A stretch of 64,000 bases of DNA from Heligmosomoides polygyrus polygyrus (lineage: Eukaryota > Nematoda > Chromadorea > Rhabditida > Heligmosomidae). The DNA lies in NCBI GenBank assembly GCA_947396885.1, contig OX377202.1:109696221-109760220 (forward strand). Reading direction: 5' to 3'. Positions 12,010 through 21,655 of the stretch are shown piece after piece. The notes beneath the pieces were generated by a model. The model did not search any database and had not been told where the DNA came from. It was given only the letters and a program-made list of their open reading frames with translations. Position 1 is the first letter of the stretch. The number at the start of each line of letters is the position of its first letter. A program made the translations under genes and the position numbers.

Positions 12010-13050
12010 ATGAGTCGACAGTCATGTCGGTGCATGATTTTACGGAGCTCTGGAAAAAATTGGCTAGAAAAATTAGAATGCATCCATAGATGTTTTTTAA
12101 CAGAGCAAGAAAACCCTACCAGACGGTATGTGTGGCTTTCCCTTAGGCGGAACGATTTAGAGTGAAAAACTCGAAACTCGAAACGGCGATCAATTTTGCG
12201 ACAGTCTGATATTTCGCTATATTATTCAAGTATATTTAAATGAAAGCAAGGACAATATTAGGCCGTAAGGAAAGTTCAGTCAGGCGTATCGAGCTACCAC
12301 TACCATTTTCATATACCATTTTCACGTCAAATTCTACGCTTTTCAAACCAAGTTGGATGCTCTTCTAGGCAAGGTTGACCCTTTTGACATCGTACTGAAC
12401 ATATCTCAAATTGAAAAAGCTTTTTCTACATTAAATATACTTTAGATTTATGAAGAAATAATATCAAACCTCAATGGTTTGTTTCGCCACCTCCCTTCAG
12501 ACAAACCGTTTTTATTATAAAACCTCCTCGGTGGCTCATCAGTAAAGAAGGAGGTGTTATAATTTTATTATTAGATTTTTATGTTTTTAGATTTTTGTTT
12601 TTAATTTTAATTTTAATTTTAATTATTATTTTTTATTTTTTATTTTTTAATTATACTTTTATTTTATTTTACTTTATTTTGTATTGTTTGTTTTTACTTT
12701 TTGTGTTTGTTTTTTTAAATACGCATTTTTTAAAATATTTGTTGTCAATATTAGAAATTATTAAAAATACTTAACATACGTATTCATCCTTGTGCTAACC
12801 GGCTATGGAGGTTTTCTTATATAAAGTAACTATACAGTGATCTGTTATACGGTATCTGTATGGATATGTGCCATGATATGTGTTATCATTACAGTATTCA
12901 TTTCATTCTTCAATTCTTGCTACATTGGCACACTATGTAGTAATTTAATTAGATCAGCATTATCATCATTTCACAGTTATATCAACTAATGTCACTGCTT
13001 CTACATTCCTTTCACCGGCATATCAATAAGATCTACTCTTACATAAGGGG
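12010..13050. other. AT-rich stretch, no gene recognised
   Basis: TTTTATTTTA-rich sequence at 12580-12780 and no supported coding exon. Confidence 0.5.
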
Positions 13051-13059
13051 CATATATAT

Positions 13060-13545
13060 TAGAAAAGTAAATTTAAGCAAAAACTTCCAACTATAGAGGG
13101 TTCCCACTAAGTTTATTGCTTTATTATAGTTGTGCAACATGCCATATTTATATAGTATTTGTCTGTTTTTGTTTAAGGATTTTCTTGTGTTTGTGGCAAT
13201 GAATTCTGTGTTAAATCCATTATGGGTAAGTATTCTGTGAAGTTCTCGTATCTTATTACAAAAATATCGGAATGTTGAGCAGATATTAGCTAAGTGTTTC
13301 TGTGTAAATGACATTGCTTTTAATTCTGACTGAAATCTGTGAGTCTGCGTGTGGAGACCTATTTACTTTAAAGTTGAAAGAATCTGTTTTGTTATATAAG
13401 TTGCTTTCAGTTTTATTATTCACGACTTCTAGACTTATGTCTAAATAGTTGCATTTGTGTTCACTGTCGTGTGTCTTTTTTATTTGCAGTGTGTTTTTAT
13501 AAACCAACGTATGTATGTTATCAACGTAAGCTTCTGTATAGTTGT
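13060..13545 (-). pseudogene. Penelope-like reverse transcriptase fragment
   Basis: The frames contain YVDNIHTLVYKN, CNYLDISLEV and YNKTDSFNFKVNRSP, colinear with the fragment at 13868-14371, then a frameshift into ICSTFRYFCNKIRELHRILT. The catalytic YxDD is YVDN. Broken remnant. Confidence 0.5.
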
Positions 13546-13654
13546 GAACCCATATCTAAACGGCTTATATAACTGACCTCTACTTAATATTGCGTTTTTA
13601 GAATGCTCAAATTCAAACATTGACATTGCTAAATCTGCGAGCAAAGGGCTAAAG

Positions 13655-13800
13655 TTAAAGTAAAGTTAAAGTTGAGACTGCAAGCTCTCATAACGACGTT
13701 TTGCTGCGATCAAAACTCTAGTACCCGCCGGGACTCGAAACCCACACCGTCTGCTAACCGGTCAGGTATTCTCAATACCATTGCAACACCGGCGCTGTTT
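13655..13800 (-). repeat. Second tRNA-headed SINE family, copy 1
   Basis: The minus strand has a tRNA-like head with GGTTTCGAGTCCCGGCGGG, then TACTAGAGTTTTGATCGCAG and AAACGTCGTTATGAGAGCTT. The same order occurs on the plus strand at 16896-17045. Confidence 0.6.
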
Positions 13801-13867
13801 GGACGTCGTTATGAGAGCTAACAAGCTCAGTATCAGTTACTTTCGGGCTTAAAGGGGCGGGCCTAAA
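13801..13867 (+). repeat. Second SINE family, 3' fragment in opposite orientation
   Basis: GACGTCGTTATGAGAGCTAA and the following CAGTATCAGTTAC...GGCTTAAAGG match the tail at 16985-17045 and are inverted relative to the adjoining copy. Confidence 0.45.
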
Positions 13868-14371
13868 GCCATTCCGTTCCGTTACATGGACGACATTTTA
13901 GTTGTCCATAACAGCAGCACTAATGATATTCATAACAAACTTATCAACGTCTACAATAATGTCTTGAACCTAGATATTACTCATGACAACGACTACTCAT
14001 GCAACTATTTAGATATGGAAATAAAGAGCTCAGGCAATCGACAAACCACTAAGCTTTATAATAAGACAGACTCCTTTAATTTTAGTATCAAGAGATCTCC
14101 TCGTTTCGATGCCAAGCTGTCATCTAATATCAAAAAAGCCACGATCTATGCAGAAATTCTAAGAATTGCGCGCACCTGTAGTTTTAAAGATGATTTTGTA
14201 ACTAGACTTTTGCATACTAAAAGGAAACTGTTCAAGTCAGGATATGACAGTGACTTTTTCAATTGCTCGTTATTTAAATGCATTCATAAAAACAAATTTA
14301 TCCAATATAAATACGTTCTAGGTCACTCTAAAATTCAAATAAAGGATTCGTTATGTAAATGCTTTGATTAG
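13868..14371 (+). pseudogene. Penelope-like reverse transcriptase fragment
   Basis: The open frame starts within FRYMDDILVVHNSS (catalytic YxDD box), continues through CNYLDMEIKSS, YNKTDSFNFSIKRSP and ILRIARTCSFKDDF, and ends in TAG. The order YMDD, YLD, Y-x-K-T-D, S-x-R and RIAR fits the C-terminal half of Penelope-like reverse transcriptases; the N-terminal half and a GIY-YIG domain are not seen. Confidence 0.55.
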
Positions 14372-15400
14372 TGTTGTATTCAACGGTTCATTAATTTTAT
14401 CACTCTTAAAATCCTAGTGCATAAACTCTAAAAGCAAACTCCCTAACTTATTGTGCTCATGGTGGTGGACTGGAGGGCGTTTGGTGGTTCGGCGTGAGGG
14501 TCTACCTCATCATTATTTCTTCCTTCACCTTAACTAACTCCTTCCCTAACCCCTTTTCTACTAATCCACTCCCTTCCCCTTGGTAGATATTCTCGTTGAG
14601 CCACGTTGCGCTCTCCGTGCCACTGCTGCGAGTTGTTCTATCTATTCTAATTTCCTGCTACCCTTCCTACGTCTCCTTAGTGCCTTTCATTCCAGTTTTA
14701 TTCTTTTCTGGTGGTATCTTTATAACATTAGTTTTCCATAACATCTTAAACAAGCTTTTTTACGTTTAATTGTTGCTCGACAAGTCCAACTTCAACAGGA
14801 GCTCAGGTTGGTTTACAGCAGCAACTCCTTCTTCCTTCCCCTCCCTTACTGATAAGCACAGGGGGAAGGATACTCTCTCTCTCTGTTTGGTTTTCCTCTG
14901 AGGCCCGTGCGAAACGAAAACCAAACTAAGTCTTTGTTTTTCATACTTTCATAATTAAATTATCACAATTATATGGCTTTACTCATTTATCGTTAAAGAA
15001 ATGACTTGAATAAAGGTAGAGACACTCCAAAACGGATGTATAACTATCTTCTAACTAACTCAGAAGCACAAAAACGGACACATTTTTTAAATTTTTGTAA
15101 TTTTTCAATATTTTATGATTGTTTTTTATAGTTGTTTCATTCGCCTTAGAATAGCTTGGGCACACCTTCGAGATACGCAAATTAGTCTATAAATAATAAG
15201 TAAACCTAATATTGCACAGAAAACGACACTACCTATCGGATAACCTTATACTATAATTTGTAAGTTTTTTAATGCCCCTGAATGCTAAGAAGTTCTTTTC
15301 CCAGTTAAGAATCCCGCGCTTCCTTGTCTATTAAATGATAAACCCTTTGCTTGGGTTTATTGTCGCTTATTTTCTTTTCCGCCACTAGATAAGAGAGACT
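14372..15400. other. Pyrimidine-rich and AT-rich DNA, no gene
   Basis: A C/T-rich plus-strand stretch at 14510-14720; nothing coding recognised. Confidence 0.5.
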
Positions 15401-16740
15401 TAAGATGGTCCCCGTCCACGGATGTGTTGCAGCTGAAGTTCTAACATCGCTCATATTCAGAGTCGTCGCCTATCCGACAGACTACAACGGAAGCGGTGAA
15501 GCTACGCCAAGAGATGACGCTAAAGCGTTCATACTCTGGCGACCGCTGAGCGACTGCAGATCGAGGCTGCAACTTCAATCCACCGACTGAGATCTGCAGG
15601 AGGGTGGGTTGCCTACTTAGCAGTACGATACGGTTCGGCATCTCTCCTTAGCAGTCCAGACTGGTCCACGACACTCGAGCTGGGGAGCGTCGTTTTCTTT
15701 ACGACCCACTGGCAAAGAACTTCTGCTCTTCTTGGATTCTCCACTGTTCGTCACTCACGGAAGGCATACAGTTGATACAGTACAGGATGTTACGAGATGC
15801 TTTCGAAGCTGGGCCTGATTGATCAACGACTTACAGCAATTTAACGAAGAAAATACCGTCGAAATCTCTGATAGCGCAGCTTTTCAAGCGATTCGGTGGA
15901 GCACTTTGCCATGATAAGCCGTGTTATCAGGGATTTCGGCTGTATTTTCTCCGTTTGTAAGTCGTTGATGAATCCGGCACCTGGTCTGAGGCCTGTCCAC
16001 TTTGGGCGTGGATGAAAAGTTCGGATACTGGCTCCTGTATCACTTTTGGTGGGGTTCAAGTAAATTGCAAGGAACCTGTTTAATACGTTGACGATAGTGT
16101 GACACGATGTCGTGTCACACCTTTTCTGCACCGAGGAGCCGTGTGGCACGCTGTCGTGTCACGGTCTTGTAAATTATTTTTCTGGTTGTAATCAAGTCTT
16201 TTGAAGGAACTTTTTTGTGTATGTGTGTTTTACCTTTAGGTATTGTTGTAAAAAAAGCGTGGTATATGAAAACAAACTCCAATTACTGAATTATTGAGCT
16301 TCTCAACAGATAGTGGCTTCAATTATGAGGCGAATCTCGATGTTGCAAAAAATTGATTGATCCCACGCGCCGTACACGCGAAAATCGAGCGGCGATCGTC
16401 AACGTGGTCTACACGGGAGCCGAACGCGGCTAGCCAATCAGGGCACCGATCGAACATGCTGCCTCTGGGTGTCACACCCGGTGGATGTGTCTGATTGGTC
16501 TGCTGCATTTTTTATCCCGTTCCCTATGTACGCCATTTTCACTATACTCTATAATAACAAGCTAAGCGCTGATTCATACTATCGATCGGCGCCGCCGCAG
16601 AAATTAGTCATAAATAGAGGGAAAGTCGGGGGAAATTCGGGGGGGGGGGGGGGGAATTACGGCTCGAAAATAGCGAAAAATACCCTGACGTGTTCTCACT
16701 GCCTGGGACTTCACCCTAGAGCAATCAAAGTTGCTGAACA
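15401..16740. other. No assigned gene; poly(G) run
   Basis: Short frames only. TGACACGATGTCGTGTCA near 16098 is a perfect 18-bp palindrome, and a G run lies at about 16639-16655. Confidence 0.4.
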
Positions 16741-16744
16741 CAAA

Positions 16745-17117
16745 TCTGAAGTTTGTTTTTGAATGTAGATCGCCGTCAATCGATGCTGATCAAACTATCG
16801 GTTTTTTGTGGATGTCGTCCAGGCGGTCCGTAACTTTAGCCCTGGAGGTAGTCGAGGTCTCTCAACACGAATCTGAAGTTTCGTTCGATCAAACGGCGCC
16901 GATGGTGTAAAGGCGTAGAGCATTCCCGCCCGGTCAGAGGGAGGTGCGGGTTCGAGTCCCGCCTGGCGCTAGAAGTTTTGATCGCAACAAAACATCGGTA
17001 TGACAGCTCAGAACCTCGATACCAGCCACTTGAGGCTTAAGGAAAGGAAACTGATTTGAATCTGAAGTTTGTTTTTGTAGTATCGATCACCGTCATCGAT
17101 ACTGATCAAATTACGGG
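16745..17117 (+). repeat. Direct repeats CTGAAGTTTGTTTTTG flanking a SINE
   Basis: About 58 bp at 16745-16802 (TCTGAAGTTTGTTTTTG, then ATCGCCGTCA...CTGATCAAA) recurs at 17059-17116; a shorter third piece lies near 16866. Confidence 0.6.
16896..17045 (+). repeat. Second tRNA-headed SINE family, copy 2
   Basis: The head GGCGCCGATGGTGTAAAGGC, ATTCCCGCCCGGTCAGAGG and GCGGGTTCGAGTCCCGC resembles tRNA-Asp, with a 7-bp acceptor-like pairing (GGCGCCG/TGGCGCT). The body continues AGAAGTTTTGATCGCAACAA as in the copy at 13655-13800. Confidence 0.6.
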
Positions 17118-17759
17118 GCGCAAAAGTAGCGGAAAATTCCCAGACGTCTTGTACATGCCAGAGAATCCAGAAGACGTGTGGAATACGTCGCATGACGTGC
17201 TTGGGACTCAGAAGAGTGTCAAAGATGTCGCTCAACGTGTTTGGGGATTCAGGTAGAAGTGCCGAAGACGTCGTCCAATGTGCCTGGTGATTCTGAAGGC
17301 GTGCCTAAGACGTCGTTCGCTAAGGGGGGATCATTGAGTGGAATCAGTACCAGTAATGGGAGACCGTTTCACTAATGGAGGAGCAGTATTGAGGAACCAA
17401 TGGATCGCCCTATCATACTATACACTGTACGTACACTCCGATAGGCGTGAAGGAGCTCCTGTGAAAAATATAAGGCAGAAAGCTACAGTAGCGTTGCTTT
17501 TGAACAAAGCGATAAGATGCTCCGTTTCAGCAGACTTCTTCGAACCGCTGCAACAAGAAGGTCCCGAATTGAAGAAGCCGACCAGACTGGAGCGAGCACT
17601 CACACGAAATGGATCAGTCGATGATCGAACAAGAATCGCCAGAGGAAGCTGAACGAGTTGGAGCAGCTTCTGGTTTTGTCTTTTTGCCTGTTGACTGTTC
17701 GCTGTAGAATTTCTGTGGAAAATGTTGAAAATGAAGAAAAGAGAAAATGAAAATGAAAA

Positions 17760-18833
17760 TCACCTGTATCACCTGTCGTCCCGTTGATCATCGACTTGCT
17801 CGACCGGGCGCCAGCAGCGTCTCCATTCGTCCCTGTCGCGTGCCAGAGTGGTCCAATGGATCCTCCTCGCTCGAGGGACACGAAGAGCGTCATATCGGTC
17901 GTTCAGGGCTTTCACGAAGAAGTCCGACCAACGCGTTGGTGGGCGTCCTGGTGTTCTTTTGACATCCCGCGGAATCCAATCTGTGACGACTCTCGTCCAG
18001 CGGGTGTCTGCGAATCGCATTACGTAGCCGGCCCACCTAATTTTCGACGACTTGGCCCATGCGACAGCGTCTCTGATCTTCGAACGTCGGCGAAGCTCGG
18101 AACTCCGGAGGCCTTCTCTCACTTGCGTGAGTCGTGTCACTCCGAGCATCGTCCTCTCGATTCCACGCTGCGCGACGCTGATCGCGTGTTCATCCTGCTT
18201 TCGTATAGCCCAGGTCTCTGAGGCGTATGTTAGGGCAGGAAGAACAGTGGAGTCGAATAGGTGGGCACAGAGTCGGACGTTCTTCGTCTTCTTCGCGACT
18301 TCTTCGACGCTCTTGAAAGCTCCCCAAGCCGCTCGTTTCCTCCTGCTCAGCTCTGGTGCTAGGTCGTTGGCCATGTTGACTTCGCGACCCAGATACACAT
18401 AGCTGGAGCATTCGGAGATGTTCGTTCCGTTGAGCGAGAATGGGGCATCAGAAACCCATCCGTTCCTCATGAACATCGTCTTCGTAAGATTCAGCTGCAG
18501 TCCAACGCTTCCACATACACGATCGAAGTCGGCCAGCATTCGTTCCGCCTGACTGATGCTCGGTGTTATGAGCACGATGTCGTCAGCGAAGCGAAGATAG
18601 TGCAGTTGCCGGCCGTCGACCTTCACTCCCATGTCTTCCCATTCTAGTTCGCGCATGACGTTTTCGAGGGTGGCGCTGAAGAGCTTCGGGGATATGGTAT
18701 CCCCTTGTCGAACCCCTCTCTTCACGTCAATGACGACGTCGTTGTAGAATGGTGAGATCTTGGTCGTGAATCCACTGTACAGCTCTCGAAGGACCCTGAT
18801 GTACTGAGTAGGAACGCCCTGGGTGAGCAGGGC
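17760..18833 (-). mobile_element. RTE-type non-LTR retrotransposon, 5'-truncated
   Basis: One open minus frame starts at [14 protein letters not shown], contains [13 protein letters not shown] and the catalytic RFADDIVLI, then the thumb/C-terminal part ending ...[10 protein letters not shown]. The 3' end is GGTGATACAGGTGAT. An 11-bp target duplication GAAAATGAAAA flanks it (17749-17759 and 18834-18844). The endonuclease and first RT blocks are missing. Confidence 0.88.
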
Positions 18834-19319
18834 GAAAATGAAAAAGTGTATGGAAATTGAATTCGAGTTAAACAACTGATTCGATGTAAATTTATCGGTG
18901 TCACATTACAAATTCGTTTATGGAAGGGTTCATAGTGAAACAAATAGGCTTTAGAGAAGTTTGCCCTCCTGAATCTCATCGACGGGAACAGCTTCAGCGG
19001 CGCGATCTGAAAGCGAACATCATGGAGTGAGCGAATTCGGAGCAGGATGGCGGTGTGGGAGTCCACTTTCGCACGTCGACCGCATTTTTGACCAATATGG
19101 TTGCCCTGAAAACCTGTCTGATAAGGGCCCAGATGGCAGAGCGGTGAGTGAAGTGAACTGATGGGCGAGCGGTCGCCGGTTCGACATTTGCGCGAGGAGG
19201 CGAGCCGCGAGAAGGAGAATGCAGGAAGGGCCCAGAGGACCGAGCGCAGTGGTAGAGACCCCCAGAGAGGAGGGTGGCCAGCTCCCAAGGGAAAAAGCCC
19301 CCGAAGGGGAGGAGGAGAA

Positions 19320-20015
19320 GAATACTGAACCTTTTTGCGACTCCACGAGCTCGTGCGACCCATTTTTTCCAAATTTGGTCGACCACTACGATAAGACGTG
19401 GCGAGCTAACGGCATGAAAATCAGTGGGCGAGCAGAGCACTGAAGGCACTTTACGACTCCCCAACTCCTGAACTGGCGTACTGACCACCCTCAGTTGTCG
19501 GTATGGGTGGTCTTCTGCCGCAATCGGCCACATGGACTTCGACATCGTGTTCGGCGCTCTGAGTACCCCCCCCCCGAAAATTTGGCAAATTTTGAAAATA
19601 TCTATTTTCGATGACGTCATCCTCCGCGCAAGCTCGGCCAAGAGCTCCCTTGTCCTCGATTGGAAATTGTCCAAAAATCAATCCTTCCGGAATTGGCCGA
19701 GATTGGTATCGTTCGATAGAGCTTTTTGTGCTGAGCAGAATGGCGTTGCTGTGAGTGTGGAAGACTCAAATATTTGCGAGTGAGGTCGAAGAAAACCTTA
19801 ACCGCTAAGTCCGTCGCCCTAAAATAGCAGCTAGGGTTAAGGTAGTTTAGGCAGCTAGGAAGTTATGAGCAGGTCAGTGCAAAGTACCTTAACTATTCAA
19901 TTCGCCGACGCGTCTGTAGGCCGTTAGCTCTCCACGTCTTCCAGCAGGAGTCGACTGAAATCCAAAAAAATCGCGTCACACAAGCCTAATCTGCATCTTC
20001 GCACCGCTGTTACTT
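19320..20015. repeat. Foldback repeat, copy A
   Basis: An arm at 19320-19480 (TTTTTTCCAAATTTGGTCGA...) is inverted at 19855-20010. Its right part is directly repeated at 20570-20985. Long frames across it are palindrome by-products. Confidence 0.6.
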
Positions 20016-20067
20016 TGTCCATATACAAGTTACCTCGCTGTTCTTTAGAGCACTACTAGCCCATTTT

Positions 20068-20363
20068 AGGATAAAAAGGATAAAGGACGGCGTTACTCAA
20101 TCCCTTCTGGGATGCGCCAGCGCATTCTACTTCTACGGGATGTCGTGGAGGCGACATGAATGCGTATTTGGCCATACAATGACTTGCGGTGGCCAGCCGA
20201 TGAACAAGTCAGCGCTTTATCCTTCCCAGACACGTCTGGTACCAATTCACCGACCCCGGAGGGATGGAAGGCTTGGTTGGCCTGGGCGGGAAATCCGAAC
20301 CAGGAACCTGGTATCGGGTGCACGCGACAGTCGCGCCTCCTCCGACTGCGCTACACGCGCCCA
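20068..20363 (-). repeat. tRNA-SINE copy (well preserved)
   Basis: Near-consensus: head GGGCGCGTGTAGCGCAGTCG, B box CTGGTTCGGATTTCCC, tail CCGTCCTTTATCCTTTTTAT. It lies between the two foldback copies. Confidence 0.88.
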
Positions 20364-20569
20364 CTAGCCCATTTTACAGCTACAAAACCCACAAGCTGCA
20401 GCCGGAAGGGTTCACACTTGTCAGAGTTATCGCACTCCAAACACGTCCGCGCGTTCAATTTGGCACATCAACGGTCCATGTTCTCCGCGCCCTTGCTCGC
20501 TCAGATGACAGTTCTCGCTACTCTAAGTAACAGCGCTCACTACAGCATCAAAAGCTCTATCAAATAGTA

Positions 20570-20985
20570 CCCAACTTGGCCAAATTCGAGAATATTGATT
20601 TCGGTGACGTCATCGCCCCTCCGCCGTCCGTCATGGATGCGAAATTGTCGAAAAATCGATATTTCCAGCATTGGCCGGGATTGATACTGTTCGATAGAGC
20701 TGTTCGAGATGAACAGAACGGCGCCATCACGAGAGTCGAGAACTCACATGTGGGCGGGTAAGGGAGGAGGAAAGTTTACCACCGCCGTCCAAACGGCAGC
20801 TGTGATTAAGACACTTCAGGGAGTTGGGGAGCTGTGAGCAGGTCTTCGTAAAGTATCTTCAGTGCCCTGCTCGCCCACGGATTTTCATGTCGCTAGCTCG
20901 CCCCGTCTTACCGCAGTGGTCGACCAAATTCGGAAAAAATTGGGTCGCAGAAGCCTAACCTGCATTGGCCGCTCCGCTCTCTCGC
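20570..20985 (+). repeat. Foldback repeat, copy B (direct)
   Basis: It shares GTTCGATAGAGCT, GACGTCATC and GAGCAGGTC...AAAGTA blocks in the same order as 19575-20010. Confidence 0.6.
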
Positions 20986-21287
20986 GCCCACCGATTGATT
21001 CTGCCGGGCCTATATGTATTCTTCACAGGGCACGCCATGCTGGCAGTTAGTTTCAAACAGCAGAGCATGCCCGTCCAAACGCTTGGATAGGTTCCTTCCA
21101 TCAGCCTAACGTCCAGAAGTTGAGGGTGCCGCGCCCTAACGCGACTTGCTTCAGACGCGACGCGTGGCGAACGTTAAATGGCGCTCTCCAGCGCCTTTTT
21201 GCGCCGAACTTCATCTTTCGCGCCGCTGGTTGGATGAAGCGGCATATCCGGTACTGTATTTAATGTCTTGGTACAATACGACATGTG

Positions 21288-21293
21288 TTTATT
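21288..21293 (-). terminator. Polyadenylation signal AATAAA of the cadherin gene
   Basis: AATAAA on the minus strand lies 260 bp after the stop codon, the expected place for a nematode 3' UTR end. Cleavage would fall near 21270-21280. Confidence 0.65.
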
Positions 21294-21552
21294 AAATCAT
21301 TGTCTACATACATTGTACAACATGAATCAAGAACAAATGACTAAGGAATGCGTGGGAATTAGCACCGGTAATTGGCAAGTGGGGAGCTTCTGATGGGGGT
21401 CTGCTGGCTCGTCGTCGGACGCTACCATGGCCTCGTCGGTCTTCGTTCGTCGTCGCCGCCGACGACCATCTTCATCTCCTGCACCGCATAGTTGCCGTCG
21501 ACAGCCGGAATGTGCGGCCCGAAGCTTCTGAACAGGCATTTGTAGCTCGAAT

Positions 21553-21655
21553 TTAGGGACACAACGAGCACTTCGAATGCTCGAGTAGCAACACTTCGTC
21601 ATTCTGGTGCTTCTCCGAGAATCCACCGTCAACCCTTCTGTTAGGTTCAGATCTC
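21553..21655 (-). CDS. Cadherin exon 31, C-terminus and stop
   Basis: The acceptor is AATCAGTAG; one nucleotide completes the arginine codon split by exon 30. It encodes SEPNRRVDGGFSEKHQNDEV then LLLEHSKCSLCP and TAA. Other frames over this DNA are arginine-rich and unlike the tail. It is placed by phase, acceptor and the poly(A) signal 260 bp downstream. Confidence 0.72.

Noticed and set aside
12490..12545. Hammerhead ribozyme core CTGATGAG on the minus strand
   Set aside because: The required CGAAA half and closing stem are missing.
16896..16975. Possible tRNA-Asp gene
   Set aside because: The T arm and acceptor pairing are good, but the anticodon arm is disrupted, and the downstream AGAAGTTTTGATCGCA is shared with another copy at 13655, so a SINE head is more likely.
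18722..19674. Two overlapping minus-strand frames over 200 codons
   Set aside because: They span the RTE 5' junction and foldback arms; the frames contain no recognisable protein and are explained by repeat structure.
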